NCBI GenBank assembly: GCA_963772225.1
Contig: CAVYWD010000011.1
Span: forward strand, 248,001-312,000
From: CAVYWD01 sp963772225
GTDB lineage: Bacteria > Myxococcota > Myxococcia > Myxococcales > UBA5297
Reading direction: 5' to 3'
Length of the DNA: 64,000 nt
In this document: in pieces, positions 56,235 to 64,000 of the stretch
How positions within the stretch are numbered: the first letter of the stretch is position 1
How the letters are laid out: every line of letters begins with the position of its first letter
Notes under the pieces: generated by a model
The model's database searches: none
Told to the model about the DNA's origin: nothing
Seen by the model: the letters and a program-made list of their open reading frames with translations, nothing else
Position numbers and translations under genes: made by a program

Positions 56235-57669
56235 GCTCGGCCTCGAACCGGCCGCCTTCGGGCTCCGGGTCGGCCCGGGCCGCGAAGGTCCCCGCCGCCC
56301 GGAGGAGCGCGCCCGCCTCGATGGACGCCGCGAACAGCGCCCCGAGCTCGCTCGACCGCGCCGCGTCGAGGAGCGAGATGCGCGACAGCGCGGCGGCCGC
56401 CTTCGGGCCGTCCAGCGTGAGCTGACCCGCGCGGGCCGCGCCCGCCCGCGGCTTCCCCTCCAGCGCGGCGAAGGCCAAGTCGCGCGCGCCGGCGTCGTTG
56501 GCCACGACCGCGGCGCCCGCGCGCACGCCCACGAAGATCGACCGCTCGCCCACGGCCAACCGGAACGGCCCCGCCTCGCCCTCGCGCGGCTCCGGCTCGA
56601 CGCGCGCCCCGGCCGCGCTCAGCTTCGCAAGCGCCGCCCGGATCGCGGCCGCCCCCTGCGCCTCGTCCTTTAGCGCCGCCGCCCATGCTTGGCGGTAGAG
56701 GAATGCGCCCCCCGCCGGCTGCCCCGCGGCCGCGGGCTCGATTCCTGCGACGATGAGCGCCAGCGGGCCGGCGCAGCGCCCCTTGAGCGCCTCCCAGAGA
56801 GCGCGCGCGGCAGTGGCGTCCTTTCGCGGCAAGGCGGCCGCCGCGAGCTCCTCGAGAGCCGAGGCGAACGGGCCCCCGGAAGGCTCCGCCCAGGCAGCCG
56901 GCGCGAGCTTGGCCGACGCCACCAGCGGAGCCGCGGCCGACCATCCGAGCAGCGGCTCACCGTCCCGCGGCGCTGCGAGCGGCGTCGTGCCAGACCACCG
57001 GCCCCGCGCCGCGAGCCGCCTCGCCTGAGACCGCAGCGCCACCGCGAAGTGGGCGCCCCTGCCACCGGCGAACGCGACGACGGGACCCTCGAGCTCGCGC
57101 GCCGCGATGGCCCACGCGCGGGTCTCAGCGAGGCCCGCGCCTCCCATGGCGTCGGCCGCGGATTTCAGCGCGGCGAGCGACCCCGCGCCCGACGCGAAGC
57201 AGAGCTGGACGCCCTTCGACGCGACGCCTGCGCGCCACTCGCCTCCTACCGCGACCCCTTCCAGGCGAGCGCCGCGGTGGGCGCGAGCCTCCAGCGGCCC
57301 AGCCGCCGCGAAGCGCGCCTGGAGCGCCTCCGCGGCCGGCTTTCGCCCCGAGAGGCAGACCACGGTCGCGCCCTTCTCTTGGCTCACGGTCATGGGCGCG
57401 GCCACGTCGACCCCCGCCGCGGCCAGCGACGAGGCGTCGAGCAGGTCGGCGCCCAGCGGGCGTCCCAGGTCCGCCCCGAGCGCGTGGGGCGAGAGCATGG
57501 GGGCGTAGGCGCTCGCCGCGTCCAGGAAGTCGCAAAGCGGGGGCAGCGCGTCCTTCGGCGAGCGGATGAAGACGGCGACGTCCGCTCCGCGCCCTGCGAC
57601 AGGTCCGCGCGGCGCGGCGGCGAGCGAGAGGGCGACAATCATGAGAAGCACGGGGGCACCCCTTTTCAC
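56221..57669 (-). CDS. Secreted hypothetical protein
   Basis: 482 residues with a signal peptide (MKRGAPVLLMIVALSLAAA). The mature protein is Ala-rich (VFIRSPKDALPPLCDFLDAA, GVDVAAPMTVSQEKGATVVC, IFVGVRAGAAVVANDAGARD), with an alternating alpha/beta look reminiscent of DUF3352-type periplasmic proteins. No catalytic motif is seen. It is divergent from ygfZ and overlaps the 3' end of mutM by 14 nt. Confidence 0.75.
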   Translation of the reverse strand: MKRGAPVLLMIVALSLAAAPRGPVAGRGADVAVFIRSPKDALPPLCDFLDAASAYAPMLSPHALGADLGRPLGADLLDASSLAAAGVDVAAPMTVSQEKGATVVCLSGRKPAAEALQARFAAAGPLEARAHRGARLEGVAVGGEWRAGVASKGVQLCFASGAGSLAALKSAADAMGGAGLAETRAWAIAARELEGPVVAFAGGRGAHFAVALRSQARRLAARGRWSGTTPLAAPRDGEPLLGWSAAAPLVASAKLAPAAWAEPSGGPFASALEELAAAALPRKDATAARALWEALKGRCAGPLALIVAGIEPAAAGQPAGGAFLYRQAWAAALKDEAQGAAAIRAALAKLSAAGARVEPEPREGEAGPFRLAVGERSIFVGVRAGAAVVANDAGARDLAFAALEGKPRAGAARAGQLTLDGPKAAAALSRISLLDAARSSELGALFAASIEAGALLRAAGTFAARADPEPEGGRFEAELSLP

Positions 57670-57760
57670 GCGCGAGACGGCAGACCACCCGAGCGCGTTG
57701 GCGCCAGGGACTGGCCGCAGCTATACATGGTCCTTACTACCCTACTCTCGACGGACCCCC

Positions 57761-58849
57761 ATGGATCTCCCCGCCGACCTCCTGGACATGCACCGCTCCC
57801 TCGGAGCGCAGCTCGGCGGGCAGCCGTCGGCCGCCGTCGTCGAGAGCTATGGAAATCCCGACGCGGAGTACCGCGCGCTCATCGAGACCTGCGGCCTGTG
57901 TGACCGGTCGGGGCGGGACCTGCTCCGCGTCAAAGGCGGCGAGCGCGCCGCCTTTCTGCACGGCTTCGTCACGAACGACGTGAAGAACCTGCCGGTGGGC
58001 CGGGGCCGCTACACGGCTCTCCTCACCGCCAAGGGCAAGATGTTGGGCGATGCGCGCGTGCTCAGCCGCGAAGCCGAGCACCTGCTCGACACCGAGCCCG
58101 GGCGCGGCGCCCCCATCGCCGAGTTCCTCAACCACCACCTCATCTCCGAGGACGCCGAGGTGGCCGACGCCTCGGGCTCATTCGCGGTGCTCTCCTTCAT
58201 CGGCCCGGGCGCCATCGAGGCGGCCTCGCGGGCGGTCGGGAGAGAGCTGGGGCCGCTCGAAGAGCTCGAGCTGCGGGAGCTGCGCGACAACCGGTCCGAC
58301 CGGTTCGCTCTCGGCGCACCCCTGGGTGCGGCGCCGGGCGTGGACCTCTTCGTGCCGCTCGCTCGCGCCCGCGAGACCTTCGCGCAGGCGCTCGAGGCCG
58401 GCCGCACCCTGGGCCTCATCCCGGTCGGCGGAAAGGCGCTGGAGGTCCTGCGCGTCGAGGCCGGCCTCCCGCGCTTCGGCCCCGACATGGGCGAAGAGAC
58501 CATTCCGCTCGAGGCGAACCTCGGCGAGCGAGCCATCTCCTACAACAAGGGTTGCTACGTCGGGCAGGAGGTCATCGCCCGCGCCACCTTCCGCGGCGGC
58601 GTGCGCCGGCGCCTGGCGGGGCTCGCGTTCGACGACGGCCCACTTCCGGCTTCAGGCACCGAGCTCTTCGCCGCCGGCGCGGAAACCCGGGCCGCCGCGC
58701 AGACGTTGACCGCGGCGCTCAGCCCGCGCTTCGGCCCCATCGCGCTCGCCTATGTGCGCCGCGAGCACCTGGCAGAGGGCACCGAGCTCGCAGCCAAGGA
58801 CGGCCGCAAAGCGCGGGTGCGGGCCTTGCCCTTCCGCCCGGCGCCATGA
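57761..58849 (+). CDS. ygfZ: YgfZ-type folate-binding Fe-S maintenance protein
   Basis: 362 residues with the GcvT-like fold and the YgfZ signature KGCYVGQEVIAR (about 264), which includes the key Cys. Other conserved parts: AAFLHGFVTNDVKNLPVGRG, ALLTAKGKMLGDARV, LRVEAGLPRFGPDM. YgfZ/IBA57 proteins use folate to support repair or assembly of certain Fe-S enzymes. The start at 57761 gives the normal length. The next gene overlaps its stop (ATGA). Confidence 0.92.
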   Translation: MDLPADLLDMHRSLGAQLGGQPSAAVVESYGNPDAEYRALIETCGLCDRSGRDLLRVKGGERAAFLHGFVTNDVKNLPVGRGRYTALLTAKGKMLGDARVLSREAEHLLDTEPGRGAPIAEFLNHHLISEDAEVADASGSFAVLSFIGPGAIEAASRAVGRELGPLEELELRELRDNRSDRFALGAPLGAAPGVDLFVPLARARETFAQALEAGRTLGLIPVGGKALEVLRVEAGLPRFGPDMGEETIPLEANLGERAISYNKGCYVGQEVIARATFRGGVRRRLAGLAFDDGPLPASGTELFAAGAETRAAAQTLTAALSPRFGPIALAYVRREHLAEGTELAAKDGRKARVRALPFRPAP

Positions 58850-59190
58850 CCGCGCTCGCGTACGGCGTGGGCTTCTTCTTCGGCGCCCGAATCCGGGAGG
58901 CGGCCCGCCAGTCGGGTGCCGCGCTCGTCGAGGCCCCTTCGGGCAGCCTCATCCGCGAAGCCGAGCGCGCGCATCCCGACCTCGTCCTCGTGGAGCTGGA
59001 GCGCACCGACCTCGCCGAGGTGGGGCAGCTCAAGGCCCATCCCAGTCTCGGCCGCACCCGCGTGATCGGCTTCGGCGCCCATGTCCGCGAGGAGCTCTTG
59101 GCGCAGGCGCGCTCCGCAGGGTGCGACGCAGTCCTCACCAAGGGGCAGCTCGCCGCTCGCCTGCCCGCCTTTTTCCAGCCGCTGCCATAG
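58846..59190 (+). CDS. Receiver-like small protein
   Basis: 114 residues coupled to ygfZ. The alternating pattern (HPDLVLVELERTDLAEVGQL, HPSLGRTRVIGFGAHVREEL, SAGCDAVLTKGQLAARLPAF) resembles a CheY-like receiver with VLVEL at the strand-3 position, Glu in place of the phosphorylated Asp, and Lys in LTKGQ matching the conserved Lys. Probably a pseudo-receiver; role unknown. Confidence 0.65.
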   Translation: MTALAYGVGFFFGARIREAARQSGAALVEAPSGSLIREAERAHPDLVLVELERTDLAEVGQLKAHPSLGRTRVIGFGAHVREELLAQARSAGCDAVLTKGQLAARLPAFFQPLP

Positions 59191-59376
59191 AAAAGCGCAT
59201 TCGCGGGCGCTCGGTCGGGAGCGAAGCCGGCGAGCGAGGCTGGCCGTCGATGGGCTGCCCCGCGTTGGAAGTCGAGGTCGCAGCGCCGAAGAATCGCTCG
59301 TGGAATCGAAGGCTCTCATGTGTCCAAGCGAGTGGAATTTCGCTTTTGCGTCAACTTCAGGGAGATCTCGAGAAAC

Positions 59377-61041
59377 ATGGCCCTTCGACTCGTCATCATC
59401 GGCGGCGTCGCCGCGGGAGCGACCGCCGCGGCGCGCGCGCGTCGGCTCAGCGAAGACGCCGACATCACCGTCCTGGAGCGAGGCCCGTACGTCTCGTTCG
59501 CCAACTGCGGGCTGCCCTACTTTCTCTCGCGCGACATCGAGAGCCGCGACGACCTCCTCCTCCAATCGCCCGAGGGCCTGCAGGCCCGGTACGGGGTCCG
59601 CGCGCTGGTGAACACCGAGGCGCTCGAGATCGACCGGAAGGCGAAGCGCGTGGTCGCCCGCGGCCCGGAGGGCGAGAGCGTCCACCCTTATGACAAGCTC
59701 GTGCTGGCCCAGGGCGGCAACGCCATCCTCCCGCCCATCCCCGGCGCCGACGCCCCTCACGTCTTCCGGCTCTGGACGGTGCCGGACATGGACCGGCTCC
59801 ACGCGTTCATCGAGCGCGAGCGCCCCAAGTCCGCAGTCGTGGTCGGGGGAGGGTTCGTCGGCCTCGAGATGGTCGAGGCCTTCGTCCGACGCGGGCTCTC
59901 CACCACCGTCGTCGAGCTCCTCCCGACGGTCATGCCCAACATGGACCGCGAGCTCGGAGTGCTGATCGGCCGGGAGCTCTCGGACCGCGGCGCCCGCGTC
60001 GAGACCGGCGCCGGGGTCAAGGCTATCCTCTCGGCCGAGCGCGCGGTGGAGCTGGCGGACGGGCGGCGCCTGCCGGCCGACCTGGTCCTCTTCTCGGTGG
60101 GTGTGCGGCCGGAGCTCGGGTTGGCGAAGCGCGCCGGCCTGGAGATCGGTCGCACGGGCGGCGTGCTGGTCGACGAACACCTTCAGACCACCGACCCGGA
60201 CATCTACGCCGCCGGCGACATGGTCGAGGTGGTACATCGGATCTCCGGCCAGCGCGCGCGGGTGCCGCTGGCGGGGCCCGCGAATCGGCAAGGGCGCATC
60301 GCCGCCACCAACGCGCTGGGCGGGAAGCTTCGTTACGCGGGGCCTTTGGGCACGAGCGTGGTCAAGATCTTCGAAGCCACCGCCGCGATGACCGGCCTGA
60401 CCGAAAAAGCGGCGCGAGAGAGCTTCGCGAACGTCGGCGTCGCCATCCTCCACAAGGACCACCACGCCGGCTACTTCCCGGGCGCGCAGGAGCTGTCGCT
60501 TAAGCTGGTCTACGACCGCTCGACGGCGCGGCTGCTCGGCGCCCAGGCGTTCGGGCACGCCGGGGTCGAGAAGCGAATCGACGTGCTCGCGACCGCGCTC
60601 ACGGGCGAGTTCACGCTCCACGACCTGGCCGAGCTGGACCTCGCCTACGCGCCGCCGTATTCGTCGGCCAACGACCCGGTCAACCTGGCCGCCTTCATCG
60701 GCGAGAACGACGCCTCCGGGTACAGCCCGCTCGTGACCCCGGCGCAGCTCAAGGCGGAGCTCGCCGGGCGCGCGCCGCCCCTGGTGCTGGACGTGCGGAC
60801 CGCCGAGGAGCACCAGGCGTCGCGCCTCAAGGGCTCTCAACTCATCCCGGTCGACGAGCTCCGCTCAAAGCTCGGCGCACTGCCGAAGGACCGGCGCATC
60901 GTCGTCCACTGCCGCTCCGGTTTCCGCGCCCACCTCGCGGTTCGCATTCTCAAGGACCACGGCTTTTCCGACGTGGCCAACGTCACCGGCGGCATGGTCA
61001 GCATCCACACCGAAGGTGGATTCGAATTGGAGGAATCTTGA
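59377..61041 (+). CDS. CoA-disulfide reductase-like flavoenzyme with rhodanese domain
   Basis: 554 residues from the ATG at 59377 (GGGAGAT upstream). FAD motif VIIGGVAAGATAAARARR, active Cys44 in SFANCGLPYF, NAD-binding VVVGGGFVGLEMVEA and second FAD motif DIYAAGDMVEV define the single-Cys pyridine-nucleotide disulfide reductases (CoADR/Npsr). From about 450 a rhodanese domain follows with active Cys512 in HCRSGFRAH. CoADR-rhodanese fusions reduce CoA- or persulfide-type sulfur substrates in the cytoplasm. The next gene, also a rhodanese, overlaps the stop (TTGA). Confidence 0.93.
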   Translation: MALRLVIIGGVAAGATAAARARRLSEDADITVLERGPYVSFANCGLPYFLSRDIESRDDLLLQSPEGLQARYGVRALVNTEALEIDRKAKRVVARGPEGESVHPYDKLVLAQGGNAILPPIPGADAPHVFRLWTVPDMDRLHAFIERERPKSAVVVGGGFVGLEMVEAFVRRGLSTTVVELLPTVMPNMDRELGVLIGRELSDRGARVETGAGVKAILSAERAVELADGRRLPADLVLFSVGVRPELGLAKRAGLEIGRTGGVLVDEHLQTTDPDIYAAGDMVEVVHRISGQRARVPLAGPANRQGRIAATNALGGKLRYAGPLGTSVVKIFEATAAMTGLTEKAARESFANVGVAILHKDHHAGYFPGAQELSLKLVYDRSTARLLGAQAFGHAGVEKRIDVLATALTGEFTLHDLAELDLAYAPPYSSANDPVNLAAFIGENDASGYSPLVTPAQLKAELAGRAPPLVLDVRTAEEHQASRLKGSQLIPVDELRSKLGALPKDRRIVVHCRSGFRAHLAVRILKDHGFSDVANVTGGMVSIHTEGGFELEES

Positions 61042-61391
61042 AGCTCGATCCCGTGACTTTGGCTGTCGCCGTCATCCTCGCCTTCCTCGTCCTGCGCCGG
61101 CTCCTGGGCGGAGGGAAGGCCTCGGCGCAGGTCGTGCGCGAGAAGATCAAGGCGGGCGCGAAGCTCGTCGACGTGCGGACGCCGGAAGAGTTTCGCGGCG
61201 GCTCGTACCCGGGCGCGGTCAACATCCCGCTGCAGGACATCGGCCGAAGGCTGTCGGAGCTCCCGAAAAACAAGGCGGTGGTCGTCTTTTGCCGGTCGGG
61301 CTCTCGCAGCGCCATGGCCGCGCGCGCCATGAAGAAGGCGGGCTTCGCCGACGTGGTGAACGCGGGCGCTCTGGGGCAGATGCCGCGGTAG
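61038..61391 (+). CDS. Membrane-anchored rhodanese
   Basis: 117 residues from a TTG overlapping the flavoenzyme stop. One N-terminal TM helix (LAVAVILAFLVLRRLLG) and a rhodanese domain (KLVDVRTPEEFRGGSYPGAV, active loop CRSGSR with the catalytic Cys). It probably transfers sulfane sulfur at the inner membrane in partnership with the coupled flavoenzyme. Confidence 0.88.
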   Translation: MKLDPVTLAVAVILAFLVLRRLLGGGKASAQVVREKIKAGAKLVDVRTPEEFRGGSYPGAVNIPLQDIGRRLSELPKNKAVVVFCRSGSRSAMAARAMKKAGFADVVNAGALGQMPR

Positions 61392-61447
61392 CGCGGGGAG
61401 CAGAGGGCCGTGGAGGCGCCGGGGCCGCGCGCCGGCAAAAGGCTCGG

Positions 61448-62322
61448 TCAGCGGCCGTCGGCCCCGCGCTTGAAAAGGCTGCTCAGGTTGACCTCGATCC
61501 GGCTTCTCACGACGCCGAGCAGGCTCTCCAGCTCCCGGCTGGACACCTTGAGCGCCGCCTGAAGCCTCTCGCGGGTCGTCGCGAGGAGTCGCTCGCGGGC
61601 CTCAGCCAGGCGACGCGCTGCGGTTGAACGGTGGATCTCGAAACAGCGGGGCCAGGCCGTCGATGGTCAGGCCTTCGACGAAGTGGAGCCGCAGCAGATT
61701 CCGCTCCTCCACGCCGAGCGCTCCGAGCGCCTCCGACAGCGCGTTCGAGAACGCGGCGCGGTAGCGGACGCGGAGATAATCGAGCTCTGGGTCGGGCCCC
61801 AGGCGCGACTCGAGCCCGGGCGCGAGAGACTCCTGCCGCTCGGCCAGGCGAAGGGCCACGCGAACTGCCGCAACTTTCACCCAGGGCCCCAGGGCACCGC
61901 GGCCGGTGTATTGGGCGATTCGCGGCGCAGCGCCGTCGACCCAAACGAAGAACCGCTCGCGGAGGACCTGCCTCACCTCGTCAGCGAAGGCCGGGGTCCG
62001 ATCGTCATCGCCGCACGTGCGGGTCGATGCGCGCCAGAAAGACGGATTCGAAGGCGGACAGGCCCTGAGGGAGCCCGTGCTGGCACGCACACGCCAGGTA
62101 GAGATCGCCGGCGTGGAGCGCCGCCAGCTCGGCCTCGCTCTGGGCCCGCTGCCCCAGGTGCGCCGCGAACAAATCGTCGCCCAGCTCGACCCCGGGCCAG
62201 GCCGCGCGCGCGGCCGCCGCGCACTCCGCGAGCCGAGTCTCGAGCGACGCCAGGGCGCTGCGCGAGAGCCCTCGATTGGCCTTGGGCCGTGCTGCCAGAA
62301 ATATTGGAGAGCGCGCGGGCAC
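61448..62322 (-). pseudogene. gmx1-type (TIGR03001) sigma factor with two frameshifts
   Basis: Three consecutive frames together give one complete 290-residue protein of the Myxococcales-restricted sigma-70 family: from the GTG at 62322 (IFLAARPKANRGLSRSALAS ... HAGDLYLACACQHGL), then from about 62010 (TPAFADEVRQVLRERFFVW, YTGRGALGPWVKVAAVRVAL, EERNLLRLHFVEGLTIDGLA), then from about 61641 (EIHRSTAARRLAEARERLLA, ELESLLGVVRSRIEV). Deleting one base near 62008-62013 and one T of the TTT at 61641-61643 restores the frame. Either a recent pseudogene or two one-base sequence errors. The last shift removes the -35-binding helix. Confidence 0.8.
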
Positions 62323-62742
62323 GACGGCGACAATCGCCTACCGGCGGAGCCGTTGCAAGACACCGACGGCAAAACCGGCTCTGCCGCGACCCATTCGCCG
62401 ATTGCTTCGCCGACCCCTCATCCTCACCTGAGCTGAATGGCCAAAGGCCGTTTCAAAGAGGCAGAAACAGTTTCAGCGTCTCGGAGTCCCGCTTCTCGAG
62501 AAGACGGCACCCCCCGCCGTCGATCATCCATCCCCGCCGGCGCTCGGCGCAGACAAGCGAGCCCCAGGAAAGGTTGGCTCGCCACGCTCCTCGCCCTCTG
62601 GGGCCAACGAGCGCCTATTCGATGCGAAGAAGTGAACGCGGTCGAGCCCGCCTTCGGAAGTCGATTTCATTTCCACTCCACGAGGGCCCGCGGACCAATC
62701 CCGAGCAGGCAACCGGCACGGGCCTCGCCACGGGCAGGCCCG
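62323..62742. other. Intergenic region between the sigma factor and the vWA gene
   Basis: 420 bases with no supportable gene. A GC hairpin (CGGGCCT 62719-62725 / AGGCCCG 62736-62742) lies immediately after the vWA gene's stop and may end that transcript, though no T-tract follows. No clear promoter for the sigma gene was found. Confidence 0.5.
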
Positions 62743-64000
62743 TCATGACCTCAAGAATGCGACCGCCTTGGCGGCATCCTCTTCGCCTTCCTCCGGGCCG
62801 ACGACCACGGCCTTCCCCGAGCCCACGGCCAGGACGACCCGATCGCCCAGCGCCAGGCCGGCCCTGAACTCCGGGCGCTCCCGCGCGAGGGCGAAGTAGG
62901 CCGCCGAGAGGTATTTGACCTTGAGCGAGCGGCCTGGGGCTTCCAAGGTCTGACAGTCCACCCAGGCGCCCGCGCGCCACAGGTAGGTGCGGCCTCCGGC
63001 GACGCGGACCGGCTCGCTCGGCCGAGGAGCGGCGACCTCCTCCTTCATCGCCCTCGTCTTCCGAGACACCTCGATGCCGGCCTTCCCCTCGACGCGACCG
63101 AGCGCATCGGCGGCGGCGAAGCTCTTTTCGAGGTCGTCGCCCCCGGCGGCGGTCGGCGCGAACGCCGGCGCCGCGGCCGCGCGCGGGAGCCCGCGGTCGC
63201 GCCGCCAGTCCGGCTCGCCAGCAGGGAGTGGCCCGGCGATCGGCCAATCCTCGACGACGAGGTACGAGGTGTACGGCGTCACGATCCCGAACTTCTTGCC
63301 GAGCTGCACCACCTCGTCGCGCAGCTCGGGCTTCTGACCGCGCAGGCGGATCTCCTCGAGCAGATAGCCGACCTTCCGGATGGCCCAGAGCCTGGGGATG
63401 AAATCCTTCTCCTTGTGCTCGGCAGTGGGCGTGGTCGTGCCGTAATCGATTTTCTTCGCCGCGCCGTCGACCGTCCCCGTCAGCGTCGCCTTTACGTCGC
63501 CGGGCTGGCGGTAGCGCCCCAGGACGACCAGCTGACCGCCCTTGAAGAGGTCCGGCAGCTTCTTCGGATAGACGTCGAAGGCCCCCATCGACGACAGGTC
63601 GAGGCCGACGTCGGCGAGCACCGGGTGGCTCAAGGCATCGTAGAAATGAGAAATCCGCGCCTCCAGATCTCGGCCTTCCCGGACGTATTCGGCGGCGCCC
63701 TGGCCTTCGGCCGCCAGGCGATCGAGCAGGCGCGCGTTCAAGTCCTCGCCCACTCCGAAGGTGAAGATCCGGCTCTTGCCCTTGTTGGCTGACGCGACAT
63801 TCCGGGCGATCGCCTCCTCCCCGGTCTCGCCGATGGTCGGCCGGCCGTCGGTGATGAACAGGACGAGGTGCGGCCCTCCTCCTCCGGCCTCGCCATCCTT
63901 CAGGGCGCGCCGCAACGCCTCGTCGATGGCCGTGCCCCCCAGCGCCTCGAGCCCGTCGACGAACGCGACCGCCTTCTGAACGGCGTCCCCGCCCGCCTCG
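62743..64000 (-). CDS. von Willebrand factor A domain protein (partial)
   Basis: At least 419 residues; the 5' part is beyond the right edge. The visible vWA portion includes LGGTAIDEALRRAL, HLVLFITDGRPTIGETGEEA and RIFTFGVGEDLNARLLDRLA, with Thr and Asp residues of the metal-binding site. The C-terminal part (FIPRLWAIRKVGYLLEEIRL, FGIVTPYTSYLVVED) is the typical tail of VIT-vWA proteins, which carry an N-terminal VIT domain and usually a signal peptide. The final 100 residues form an extra beta-rich segment. Probably an envelope protein; function unknown. Confidence 0.88.
   Translation of the reverse strand, partial: EAGGDAVQKAVAFVDGLEALGGTAIDEALRRALKDGEAGGGGPHLVLFITDGRPTIGETGEEAIARNVASANKGKSRIFTFGVGEDLNARLLDRLAAEGQGAAEYVREGRDLEARISHFYDALSHPVLADVGLDLSSMGAFDVYPKKLPDLFKGGQLVVLGRYRQPGDVKATLTGTVDGAAKKIDYGTTTPTAEHKEKDFIPRLWAIRKVGYLLEEIRLRGQKPELRDEVVQLGKKFGIVTPYTSYLVVEDWPIAGPLPAGEPDWRRDRGLPRAAAAPAFAPTAAGGDDLEKSFAAADALGRVEGKAGIEVSRKTRAMKEEVAAPRPSEPVRVAGGRTYLWRAGAWVDCQTLEAPGRSLKVKYLSAAYFALARERPEFRAGLALGDRVVLAVGSGKAVVVGPEEGEEDAAKAVAFLRS

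Noticed and set aside
62719..62742. Intrinsic terminator after the vWA gene
   Set aside because: A 7-bp GC stem exists right after the stop, but no T-tract follows; noted only as a hairpin.

Overview
The window is high-GC DNA (roughly 70% by eye) from a gliding member of the Myxococcota. Two things point there. The left third carries the gltD-gltE-gltF-gltG-gltH-gltI block of the Glt/Agl gliding-motility machinery in its usual order. The right end carries a broken sigma factor of the Myxococcales-restricted gmx1 type. Most chromosomal genes are densely packed, often with ATGA/GTGA/TTGA overlaps.

Layout. (1) 1-20422, minus strand: gltD (TPR, exported), gltE (TPR lipoprotein, AglT), gltF (81 aa, exported), gltG (FHA + TM + AgmX/PglI C-terminal domain), gltH (outer-membrane barrel) and gltI (AgmK), a TPR protein of more than 3,800 residues that runs off the left edge. 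(2) 20863-25877, minus strand: a small unknown protein, a TIGR02757-family protein with an apparent frameshift, moaB, a lipoprotein and a HelD-like helicase. (3) 26152-32596, plus strand: a membrane protein, a seven-heme cytochrome c/b fusion with a triheme lipoprotein, PolX, a CPBP intramembrane protease fused to a degenerate protease-like domain, and a membrane protein. (4) 32649-38025: an amidotransferase-like protein lacking its nucleophile, then a chaperone neighbourhood made of a lidless Hsp70, a J-domain/TPR protein, a CvpA protein with a C-terminal STI1/DP-like tail, and a ClpX paralogue without the zinc domain and with an altered pore loop.

(5) 38691-55153: a 16.4-kb integrated element bounded by a 63-bp direct repeat (attL/attR) that duplicates the 3' part of a tRNA-Phe gene (55109-55181, minus). 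It carries phage-virion-like genes, two tyrosine recombinases, two ribbon-helix-helix regulators, a ruined ParB-like gene, an Xre regulator, a DnaB-type ATPase, an iteron-like array (likely origin), an SF2 helicase, a VRR-NUC nuclease and an Xis-like/Int pair next to attR. No capsid, portal or terminase gene was recognised, so it looks like a phage satellite or a reduced prophage. The attachment core lies inside the 3' end of the integrase gene, so excision should give Int a different, longer C-terminus, as in the myxophage Mx8 system. Just left of attL is the 3' end of a second, decayed integrase, which suggests serial use of the same tRNA site.

(6) 55305-64000: Fpg/MutM glycosylase, a secreted protein, YgfZ, a receiver-like protein, a CoA-disulfide-reductase-like flavoenzyme with a rhodanese tail plus a membrane rhodanese, the frameshifted gmx1 sigma factor, and a von Willebrand A protein cut by the right edge.
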